A stretch of 25,747 nucleotides of DNA, taken from assembly GCA_040143965.1 (NCBI GenBank), contig JASJQH010000139.1:1-25747 (forward strand), written 5' to 3'. Below the pieces are notes generated by a model. It was not told the origin of the DNA. It worked only from the letters and a program-made list of their open reading frames with translations, and made no database searches. Positions 11,038-20,005 of this stretch are shown here, piece after piece. How positions within the stretch are numbered: position 1 is the stretch's first letter; each line of letters begins with the position of its first letter. A program made the translations under genes and the position numbers. This DNA is from Basidiobolus ranarum (taxonomy: Eukaryota > Basidiobolomycota > Basidiobolomycetes > Basidiobolales).

Positions 11038-11536
11038 ATTACGTTTCTGACTTATTCAACTGTATCCTTTTTCTCCAATATGTTGTCTCTTCACGTACTG
11101 TAAAGCTGTCCTAGAAAAATGAAAGAAGTGCCCCCAAAAGAAAAGATTCAAGGTTGGAACGTTGTCAGAGTGTAACGCTTGCTAATCTACTCTCTATTTT
11201 CCAATTAATTGGGGTCTTTATCACACCAATAAGATCTACTAGTGCCAGAAATTCTTGGGGCTATATCTCCGCGGAATTCCCTCAATCACAAATCATATGC
11301 AACTGAAAAATTAATTTGGCCTGCTTTATTTCTTGAGAAACAGTTCTGTTTATATTATCGTTTAAGCTAAGCGAAATTACTAACCACTGTATGTTTTCAT
11401 CGAAGATATTGAAGTTCTTCTTTCAAAGATGCAGCCCATCCAAACTAAACAACTGGAATAATACTATTTACTTGATTGTTATTATGAGTAAAGTGGAGAA
11501 TTTATAAAATATTTGGAACATATTTCTACATAGTAC
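11038..11536. other. intergenic between two minus-strand genes
   Basis: About 500 bp without a recognised gene. It should hold the PCC1 3' UTR and the promoter of the small membrane-protein gene. On the plus strand GTATCCTTTTT at about 11062 matches a U12 donor, but no plus-strand exon adjoins it. Confidence 0.45.
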
Positions 11537-11928
11537 CTAGTCCGTGAGTTCAAACTCATTGATAGTTAAGGTAACAAGATGCAAGAACTCTAGAAAAGAA
11601 TTAACCGAGACACGTAACATTCGTACAGTATGGCATTGAAAAGAGCTAAAAAAAACTGTTCATTTAAGTAAAGTTTCTTTTGCATTGAACGAACTGCCAC
11701 TTACACTAAGAGTTGGTTATCTTTGACCTCAAGCTCACGTAGAACCTGATCTTCCTTCAATTCTTTGTCAACATTGAGTGTACGTTTGGCAATATCAGCT
11801 TGTTTAGGTGACTCGAAAGTAAAAGTAAGATTCCTACGATGAACTGTATTAGTAATAATTCTAGGAAGAGTTTAATGAACTTTCAAAAGCTTGACATACA
11901 TGGAGTGTTCCCAGTTTGTAGTAGACAT
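11537..11928 (-). CDS. PCC1: Pcc1, EKC/KEOPS complex subunit
   Basis: Pcc1 is the small dimerising subunit of the KEOPS/EKC complex, which makes the t6A base at position 37 of ANN-decoding tRNAs and is linked to telomeres and transcription. Three exons on the minus strand: 11928-11900, 11860-11705, 11645-11537. They total 294 nt, or 97 aa (yeast 88). The diagnostic features are HRRNLTFTFESPKQADIAKR, then the acidic NVDKEL turn, and the C-terminal helix LRVSVNSFLEFL, matching the family pattern of a beta strand, helix, strands and an LRVxVNSFLE helix. The 3' intron (59 nt, GTAAGT...TTTTTTAG) is clear. The 5' intron as modelled is only 39 nt; it is the only phase-consistent choice I found, and an adjacent TACTAATACAG hints at another acceptor. 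The first exon is therefore tentative. Confidence 0.86.
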
Positions 11929-12156
11929 GATTATCGAGGTTCTATGGTCGTAAATAAAACAAGCTTGGAAAGTACACAAAAATATCAAGTCAAGTTTCTC
12001 CGATTACAAGTAAAGAATATGATAAAATTACTCCAGAAAAAAACCATGGAAAAAGCATAATTGATAGTAATATGATGAAAATTAGTACCTGTGATTTTAA
12101 TTATTAACCCAAAATTACTGAACGCGGCTAATCTGACCATCCTCTTTGCACTCACC
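11929..12156. promoter_or_regulatory. shared divergent promoter region, PCC1 / CS-domain gene
   Basis: Only 228 bp separate the start codons of two genes transcribed away from each other, so their promoters must lie in this interval or overlap. No TATA box or known operator was recognised. The location is inferred from gene arrangement only. Confidence 0.4.
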
Positions 12157-12706
12157 ATGTCACTTCCCGTATTTCACATTCGTCAAACACTAACGCACGT
12201 AACTATCTTAGTTGACGTTCCAGAAATACAGGAGGAGTCCATTCAAGTAAAAAATGACAGAAACCATGTGAGTTCTTACTATAGTGATATCGATCTAGAT
12301 AAAGTTACTAACTCGAATCAGATAGATTTGACCTTCGTCGATGCAAATGAACACTGCTACTCGCTTCCTTTAGATTTTGATCGAGAAATAGAACCTTCTG
12401 GGATAAAAACCAACGTTTGCCAGGCTAATCTTATTTTACTTATCCAAAAGTTGCATCCTGGTGAATGGACGGCAGTTTGTGGAGAACAGTACGGAAAAAA
12501 ATACTTTCTGACAGAATCTCGTATACGAGAGCTGATTACTTGTGGTGAATTAGAGTGCCCTTGGGTAAGTTGGATGTTGGGATTTAACTTGTTTATGTAT
12601 ATGTATTGATTGTTGTTTATAGTCAATGTCGAACCTCCAAATATCTTCTGTTGAGGTAGATAGAAGTAATCCCGACGAAGCTTTGGAGTTTGAAGTCCGG
12701 TTTTGA
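12157..12706 (+). CDS. CS-domain (p23/SGT1-like) protein
   Basis: Two exons, 12157-12564 and 12623-12706, total 492 nt, or 163 aa. The protein starts MSLPVFHIRQTLTHVTILVD, the usual opening strands of a CS domain, and continues with a SGT1/PIH1-like core (YSLPLDFDREIEP, then ANLILLIQKLHPGEW, the closing strand of the fold). CS-domain proteins are usually HSP90 co-chaperones or assembly factors. The acidic, Ser-rich loop at about residues 37-55 is long for the fold. The C-terminus ends in EALEFEVRF after a 58-nt intron. Which family (PIH1-type, SHQ1-type or a lone CS protein) I cannot say: the length is far below SHQ1, and no PIH domain precedes it. The frame is open upstream to 12091, but only without an ATG, so I chose the ATG at 12157. 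Confidence 0.75.
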
Positions 12707-13904
12707 AAGTGGTTATACATCACTGTGCTACGAAAAGTTTATAGTCTACTTTGTAGTGATTGGTTTATTGTGTCAACTGCATGCTATGAAAGTATTGTAG
12801 CATGGTCTCATGTTGTTTTTATAGAGCCAATATTTCCTATTTTCCTTAATTTTTACCAACGTTATTATTGAATGCGAATGGCCAAGATACTTTAATATCT
12901 GTGTTATGTATTAGATAAGAAGTTGAGCGTAGGATGTAAAAACATTGTTCAAGACAAAACAACCTGCCCCCAAAATAAAGGGGTTTCAATAGAAGTGAAA
13001 GTTGCCTTTGATAACCAACGAGATTGACTAGCAAAAGCATGTATATGATTCAGAATTTAGTGTCGGTGAATCCTTGTCTGTGTTTTCTAATATTTGGATC
13101 CAAAAGGGTTCCACCCAATTTCCACACAATTCTTTCGATGTCAAGGGACTATTCTCTCCGCATCATAGAGATCTCCCTTGGCAACGAATGTATGTAACGG
13201 AAGGTTGGAGGTACATTTTCGCCTTTCCACGTTTATTTAACTTTTCCTTGTGCGTAAACTAAAATATGCTTCTGATACCACACGACTTATGAAAGTCAGC
13301 AAGAGATTATGACTGCGTCAAGACTTGGTTAGCCACCATATTAAAGAAGCTAGTTAATTATATATTCAGCAAGATCTGCGCACAGGTGAGGCTTACAAGC
13401 TTGCTTAATTGATCCTGTATGATATAGAGCTGCATACAGCCTCATGTTTGAATAAGGCTCACAGAGGATTTATCCACCAACCACCTTTCTATGTTGGGGC
13501 CGAGATGCAACCGTTAATCGCTATTACATAGCCTCAATTATTCATAACATACAGTTAATCAAGTATAGCTAATATTCATACTAATTCTTACTCTCAATTG
13601 CCTGGTCTCTAATTTGACCATGTATTAATAACCAAGTATATACTTGTTTCGGATCTCTTCCAAGTTTCAACAGTTTTAATGAGATACAGGGACGCAATCC
13701 AGGCTGAGGAGAGGACATTTATGTTAGCTTGGACATGTTGATTCTAATTTAACCTGTCCTCCCATGCCCTGCTCTGCCTTGCATGAATTGAATTCTATTT
13801 AAATATATAGATCTTTGATACACCCTGTTACTGAAGTCCCATCCCTTTTTCTTCTCGTTTCTAAGATTCCAATGAGCATATATATTGCATTGGTTGGGTG
13901 ACCA
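12707..13904. other. intergenic, no gene recognised
   Basis: About 1.2 kb between two plus-strand genes. Frames at 12846-13040 (minus) and 13074-13262 (plus) are short, have no recognisable motif and no supporting splice pattern. The 3' end holds a probable promoter for the cyclin gene. Confidence 0.5.
13796..13810 (+). promoter_or_regulatory. TATA-like element upstream of the cyclin gene
   Basis: TATTTAAATATATAG lies about 95 bp before the ATG at 13905, a plausible TATA position with a short 5' UTR. It is seen in sequence; its function is inferred. The surrounding DNA is AT-rich, so chance occurrence is possible. Confidence 0.3.
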
Positions 13905-15060
13905 ATGGATCTCAGCCGTGGCTTCAATTTAACCATGAAGGCATCTCAGCTCATGTTCACTTCTGCCTTTAGCCATCAATCTTCTGTCTTTACCGTCTCA
14001 TCTTTGCTCCCTTCCTGGCCTTATTATTCCTTCCTAGATCAAAGTGTTTCCCATCATTCTTCTTTCTCCCATCCTCCCTCTTGTCATTACTCAGTTCCTA
14101 AGCAGTCGTCGTTTGTACCTGAACGAAGTCCTTTTAGTCATAATCCATCTGCAGTTTCATCCAAACAAACGATGAACCTTGATATCTGTCGATTGGCTCA
14201 TTTTTGCGCGGATATGGTATGCTCGATATGGCATTTTAATTCTGGTCGGCTGGAGAAACCCGCAGATCCTGCATTTCATGGGTTTTGTTATCAAGTACTA
14301 TCATCTTCTCAAGTCTCTGTACCGGTGGTTCTTCTCGCCTTGCTATACATCCAGCGATTCAAGAACTCTAGTCCTTGTACAAAAGGAGCAGATAGCTCTG
14401 AAGGAAGATTATTTGCTGTGTCTCTTATGCTGGCCAACAAATATCTGGACGATAATGCCTTTACAAACCGTACTTGGTCTGAAGTGACTGGAATACCTCT
14501 TCAAGAAATCAACATAATGGAGAAAGAATTCTTAATGATTCTCTCGTTTAATCTCAACTTAACTCACAGGGAGTTGAAAGGATGGTCGAAATCTTTAAAT
14601 GACCATCTAGTTTATCAAGAAATGTTAGTAAGGTCAGCGATAAATACCAAGAGCTCAGTCACTTCTTCATATGACTACGATAGCAATAGTTTTTACTGGT
14701 CTTATTGGCACCCATTTATTGCTAACATTCATCAATCGCATCACTTTCCTAATTTCTCAACTTGTAAGTATACCTTTCCATTCACCTATTGTCAAATGCC
14801 CGCCTAAAACCCGCTATCCTTTGCATTCTTATCTTGTCTTTATAATCCATATTTCTATCCCTAAAATTACTCTACCGTTTAAGGCCTTCTGTATTTCATT
14901 TTGTTTTTGCTTGCTTATTGGTATTTGTTAGATATACGTCTCAGCTTAGGCTTTATTTTTTGCAATCCCACCCAAAATAATTCAAATCCTTTATTCTTCA
15001 GACTGTCGCAGTCCACTCCTCTACATCATCCTACCATTTCTCTCGCCCTGTATAATGTGA
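13905..15060 (+). CDS. Pcl/Pho80-type cyclin
   Basis: A cyclin that would bind a Pho85-type CDK, with a role in cell cycle, polarity or nutrient signalling. The first exon, 13905-14763, has a Ser/His/Pro-rich head (residues 1-90) and a cyclin fold at about 93-230: ICRLAHFCADMVCSIW, then VLSSSQVSVPVVLLALLYIQ, then RLFAVSLMLANKYLDDNAF and TWSEVTGI, and finally IMEKEFLMILSFNL. These are the PCL1/2-class hallmarks. A strong donor (GTAAGTATA) at 14764 implies a 3' exon. Joining to the best acceptor (TTATTCTTCAG, ending 15001) gives a short tail and a stop at 15058-15060, 305 aa. An acceptor ending 14931 gives a stop at 15158 (361 aa); reading through gives a stop at 14805-14807 (300 aa). The cyclin core is secure; the last 15-75 residues are not. 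Confidence 0.85.
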
Positions 15061-16649
15061 TGTCTCATCCGTGGCCTCATTCTTTTGTATATACACATCG
15101 CTTTCTGAACCGTCTTCTTGAGAGACATTCTTATTGTCGGATCTGCCAAACTTTATAGATTTCTCATTCTGACAGATGACCGGACTCATCATTCGAGAAA
15201 CTCAACTATCAACGGAACAGTCTAGTGAGTGCTAAATACGAATTTCGGGGTGAACTCAAATCAACTAGTTGCTACAATCCTTGTGACTGTATGTGGACGT
15301 TGGTGAGAAGGCGCCTTTTGCGGCTTTTACTCAGCCATGATTGAGCTGCTAGTACGTGCGTTCGTTCCCTTTAATCAATCCAATTTGGTCTCCTGGAATA
15401 TAATCTCTAGCCCGCCCTGTTTGAGATCACTATGATTTCTAGTTCTTATCGTCTCTGATGCTCCTTGATATAAGGAAACCAATGCGGAAGTAATGAATAT
15501 CTTATCTATGAATACTGATCGATTATCCATGTTTACTATTCATCAGACATCCTTGCTATATTTTGTTTTGTTACTAAAAACCAGTATTGCTTCTTATTAA
15601 ATATATGGCTTCAGTTCCCCCCAAATCCCTACAAATTAACCTGCAGTGCTCGATCGTACAATAAGAGGCCTCCCTGTTCTGCTAGATTGTATATTGAATC
15701 CTTGCATGTGATTGCGAGTGAGAGCAAGTGTATCGTATATCATACTAATACTAGTGGAATTCTTCTCAGCAGAATACACATCGGCCCAATCAACAGTCCA
15801 CTGGAGCCTTTGATGGCTCATTTGGGTAGATTGGATGTGCATCAAACGGCTGATCATGATTGCTTATATCAGTGGAGATTGAGGGATTCCATCAGAGGTG
15901 CAAGTAGTTTTGTGGGGAGTAAGTTGTATTGGTCCATGCATTCTAATTCATTCATGTGGATTTAAGGAAGCTCGAATACGGGGCTAGACCGGAAAAGAGA
16001 AATCTGGTTCTTACCATCCATATGATGTCAGTTGTGATGTCTGTGTTAGTAAAACAATAGAAACCCACATTTCGTAGATCGAATACGGAATTCACATGTG
16101 AAAGGTGTGGGGTTGGGTTAGAGCTAGGCTTGACATGGATGAACATGTGGGTTTTATATGCGCAATCGCAGGGATCGAAATAACATTCAATACTATCCAA
16201 TGCATGGACTTGACTCTGAGAATTTTCAGAATAGACCGAGATACGTAGTTATCATCAATGACATCAAAGCCAGCATAATGTCTACGAGTCTCATCACTAA
16301 ACTACGCTTAGATATCTATCAATTTCACGTGAATCGGAACTGTGAAGTGTAGAATGGTGGTTTAGATCTGATTCGATAAGATACGATATCCTCTTCTATC
16401 CGTGTTCAGCCACGAATCACCTTTCTTAAACAAAGCAGTCCCTTACTACCTTACTAGTCTCTTAGTAGTCATTATTAACAGATAAACTCTGGTGTTTGAT
16501 ATAACGATAAAAGTGTCGGAGTTTGTACTGGATTTCTCTACGCTAGTGTCTTGTACCTTCTGTATTTTAATCCTTTTAGCAAACTCGGTTTTGTTAGACC
16601 CATGCATCGTGGTGATGATTCCAAGAATGCAGTGATCACACGAGAGAAT
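15061..16649. other. intergenic, with one unexplained open stretch
   Basis: About 1.6 kb with no recognised gene. On the plus strand a frame is open from about 15600 to 15965 and includes IHIGPINSPLEPLMAHLG; it lacks a good ATG and matches no family I know. Minus-strand frames at 15636-15857, 15952-16200 and 16446-16748 (73-100 codons) also lack motifs and are probably chance or antisense. Confidence 0.4.
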
Positions 16650-17758
16650 ATGGATAATATATCGACAAAAGGTCAGTTGATTTCCGTTGAAGTTACCGTA
16701 TGTGTATAATATGAAAGTGAAGTTAAAGTGAAGCAAAGTAACCTCCACTTCCCCTACGGCTCACTCGAAACTAACTTCTATGTATTCACTTGAATGTTCA
16801 CCGTTTATTACAACTGTCACTCATATTGCTTTACACTTAGATAGTAGTAAATCGGTCAACACTTTTCCAGAGTTTAGTCAACAACATACTCCATTATTCG
16901 ATAAACAAGACCAAAAAACTTTCGAGGACTTTTTAAAACAATTCGAATATACTGGTGAAGAACTTGAAACTAAACCAACTCTTACAAAGAAATCCACTTC
17001 TATAAAGGAAGAGATTGAGATAGGTATAGATAAGGATTAAAGCGTTGTGTTTCTCTATGAACTTCTAATAACCATGTTATACTGTTCTATTCATCTTTTT
17101 CAGAGAAGCTTACTTCCAAATCAAAATCGAAGTTGACTAGTCCCAATGTAAAAGAAGCTAGTAAGAGTAGAGCTAGAAAACGGAAGAGTACTATGAATAA
17201 TTCGGAATCTACCGGTGAACCTTCGAATACAGAGGATACAAAGGCCCTCGGACGAGGGAAAAAGGCCGCTCAAGAGCTTCTTACGGAGGAAGAGAAGAAG
17301 GCTAATCATATTGCATCTGAGCAAAAAAGAAGGCAAAACATACGTGTAGGGTTTGAACAGTTAGTCGACATTGTTCCTACCCTTTCGCAATGTCATCGAA
17401 GTGAATCAGCAATATTGCAAAAATGTAACGTTTATATCTACTCCAAGTCCCAACATTAAACTTTGAATTCATTTAAATTTCATCAAGCTGTAGAATATAT
17501 AAAGCAATTACTATCGCAAAAGCAAGAACTTAAGCAACGAGTGAAGGAATTAAGAGTGTCTTTAGGTGAACCGTATGTATTTGCTTGATCTATCCATTAT
17601 CACTCTCTTCTCAGGCTAACCCTCGATTGAATGCTATCCATTTAGACCGGACGAACCGGATGACTCGTCGGTAAGTCAACCGTTTCAAAAAGAAAATGCT
17701 GTGTCATGTGTAGTAATCTCTTGTTTAGTCGTCAGACGACAACCCAAGTCTCACGTAA
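16650..17758 (+). CDS. bHLH transcription factor (Ino4-like class)
   Basis: A basic helix-loop-helix DNA-binding protein. Exons: 16650-16671, 16841-17023, 17104-17424, 17488-17572, 17646-17670, 17729-17758; 666 nt, 221 aa. An alternative first exon, 16780-17023, gives 234 aa but adds an unusual hydrophobic head, so I prefer the upstream ATG. A short acidic N-terminus with FDKQDQKTFEDFLKQFEY precedes a basic, Lys-rich linker. The bHLH starts at about residue 132: KKANHIASEQKRRQNIRVGF, with H137, E141 and R145 in the E-box contact pattern. Helix 1 runs to VPTL, and helix 2 (ILQKSVEYIKQLL) continues into a coiled coil (QKQELKQRVKELR). The tail is acidic/Ser (PDEPDDSSSSDD), built from two tiny exons of 25 and 30 nt. 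It is closest to fungal Ino4-like and Mlx-like proteins, suggesting a heterodimer role; the target genes are unknown. Confidence 0.87.
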
Positions 17759-18091
17759 AATAGATGAAGCCTTGAGACATGGATTCTACATATTCAAGTC
17801 CATATTTACATAATGAGGCCATGGGTCATACGTACACCACCTAAGCTATATTCTTTCTCTTGGGGTGATTTTGACATGTTCCCTTGAAAGCATCCAACGC
17901 TTGCGCTAAGATAATGGAAATTTCAGCAAATTCGATTGAATTTAATTGGTATGAAGATGTTGCACTAAAAAAGTAAATTTACATGACTTAAGATCGGACG
18001 AGAAATAAAGACATGCGCATGAAGATATTAAACAAGATTACTTTCCTCTTTTATGCAAGTCTATTGAGCAGTTACAACGGGATCCTGATTG

Positions 18092-18417
18092 TTAATCATG
18101 AAGTCGTCTATCTGCTCTAGTGAACTTGATCCTCACAGGGTTGACTTCTGAAAGCTGCTCACGTACCAGCTTGGTGTTGTCTAGTGGAGTTAGGACTACT
18201 GTGCGCCTGTCACATACCTGAGTTATGGTCGATTAACTGTACCGACACTCCTTCAGACAACATCCTATCACACCACCAGCTGTGGCACTTTTTATACAGC
18301 TTTTATATGCAATGTTAGCACGAGTTGCGTCGAGTTCGAAATCACCCATCCTAGAGGATCTTCCTTTGTATACCTCAGTAGTTCCCAGAAACTCTGCATT
18401 GGCAGGGTCAGAGGCAT
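18092..18417 (-). CDS. possible small two-exon gene or last exons of a larger gene
   Basis: A tentative model: 18417-18374 joined to 18206-18092 (intron GTATAC...GACAG, 167 nt), 52 aa starting MPLTLPMQSFWELL. The last exon reads very coding-like (TPLDNTKLVREQLSEVNPVR, then basic residues and a stop). A different frame over 18233-18430 is also open and protein-like (DPANAEFLGTTEVYKG), so the true structure is unclear. No family recognised. It could be a gene relic. Confidence 0.2.
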
Positions 18418-18900
18418 CTATGCCCCCAAATACCCTTTGCTAAATCCCTGTTTTGCGCTTAATACGAGCAACGCGGAAAGGGAAAATCCTTAAATCTGAG
18501 AACCTATTGCTATTCTCTCAAAATTTACTACTTTTAGAAGAAAATCCGAGATTGTACTAACACTAGATGGGATTCGTATTCCGTTAGCGCAATTTTAGCA
18601 AAGATATATGTAGATGTCCAAGTACTACGTAAATTATCATATCCAAAGGAACCTACATCATCGTCATTTGAAGTAAATTGTACAATTTGAGCACGGATAT
18701 TGTCACTATGGGGAGAGAAAAGGTAAGTGACTCAAAGATTAACTCATCTTTGCATTCCACGTTAGAGTCTGATTTTTCAAGATCATTCAGATGTTGACTC
18801 ATCTTACTAAACAACATTTCCATGTCGATATTGTCACCAACTAATCAAGATTATCAATGTAGTTCTTTTGTAAAGTTCTTTCTGCAAATGATAATCTTCC

Positions 18901-19140
18901 CTATACTCTCTCAAAGCTATTTTGCTATTAGCAATACCTTATCCGTAAATATGTCATAATGCTGTGACGAATTGCTCTTATATAGCTGGTCGTTCTTGAT
19001 GATGCACCCAACTTTACATTTATAATGCTTTCTGATCCAACAGTATCTAAAGTGTATACAATATGATATTGAGTAGCATACACATTCGTTGCCGTCGATA
19101 GGGATCGATTCGTTAATGAGCTCAAACACCCACGTAAGAG
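18901..19140 (-). other. coding-like fragment of unknown identity
   Basis: Two overlapping minus-strand frames (18917-19129 and 18928-19125) both look partly protein-like: one contains FELINESIPIDGNEC, the other QYHIVYTLDTVGSES and a following Lys/Ser/Arg-rich helix-like stretch. An acceptor-like TTTACAG precedes them at about 19146. They may be an exon of a fast-evolving gene or a decayed gene copy. I know of no matching family. Confidence 0.2.
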
Positions 19141-20005
19141 AGACTCTGTAAAGCAGATATCTATTTATACATCAACTCCTCTCATTATGGTCAGTCATAT
19201 TTTGCCGCTTCAAAAACAAGAAAACAGGAGTTCAAAAGAATTACTGTGATAATTAGTTCAAAAGATGAGAAATGATTTAAAGAGGGATCATGGAAGCTTC
19301 TGTATAACAGGAAAATCTTTGTACAATCAAAAAGGGTATTTATTTATATATCGAAGTAGAAATAGTACAAATTAATAGAGCATAGGGACTGAAGATTCAT
19401 TCAAAATTATACATTTCTGATAGTGTATTTGTGGTGGATGATTAGGTGGTTCTGTGTGAATCTAACCTCCAACACATGATATTCACAGTCTATACCCCCC
19501 CTCTCTCCTCTCTCAGAACATTTTCATCGCTTTCTCTCCTCCACATTTGCTCTCGTCGAGGTACAGATGCTTTAGAGCTTACTTAGCACACCCATATACA
19601 TGCATCAATAAGGGATATTAAAAGCGTTTGAAAAAAGTTCACAAACAAAAAATAGACAGCGTAGTATTACAAATATATTGAGGTCACCATGACATCCTGT
19701 GTTGCAGAGTCTCAAAGCGAAAACATTCCTGAAGTGTTATGATGCGGTTGAGAGAAGGTTTGAGGCGGTTTCATAGATCATTGCTACAAAGTTCCTTCTC
19801 ATAGAAGAGTGTGATCTCAGGTGTGGAGAACACGATTGAGGAGTGAAGCGAGTCCACCAAAAAGCGAAATGAAAGAATTATCTACAAAAAATCACCAAAA
19901 ATTCATTGAAACTAAGATTACTGACACCACTGCTTGGTATTGGTACGTTTGCCACTCTTGGTTGAGTAATGCAAACACACCTCTCTTCAAATACAGTCTC
20001 GAACT

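Larger units (their letters stand above)
17759..20005. other. long interval, mostly unassigned, with minus-strand coding-like pieces
   Basis: About 2.2 kb between two convergent genes. Minus-strand pieces with protein-like composition occur at about 18092-18420, 18540-18720 and 18900-19140 (see separate entries and findings), but I could not build one continuous model. The plus strand at 19490-19560 is strongly pyrimidine-rich, just beyond the 3' end of the DUF7082 gene. A plus frame at 19821-20009 has no motif. Confidence 0.4.

Noticed and set aside
11062-11072. GTATCCTTTTT as a GT-AG U12 donor on the plus strand
   Set aside because: No plus-strand coding exon adjoins it and no convincing U12 branch site with an acceptor follows.
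11839-12060. Plus-strand 73-codon frame near PCC1
   Set aside because: It overlaps the antisense of PCC1 exons 1 and 2 and their intron; there is no similarity of its own.
16446-16748. 100-codon minus-strand frame upstream of the bHLH gene
   Set aside because: The sequence is hydrophobic and irregular with no motif, and overlaps the likely promoter and first exon of the bHLH gene.
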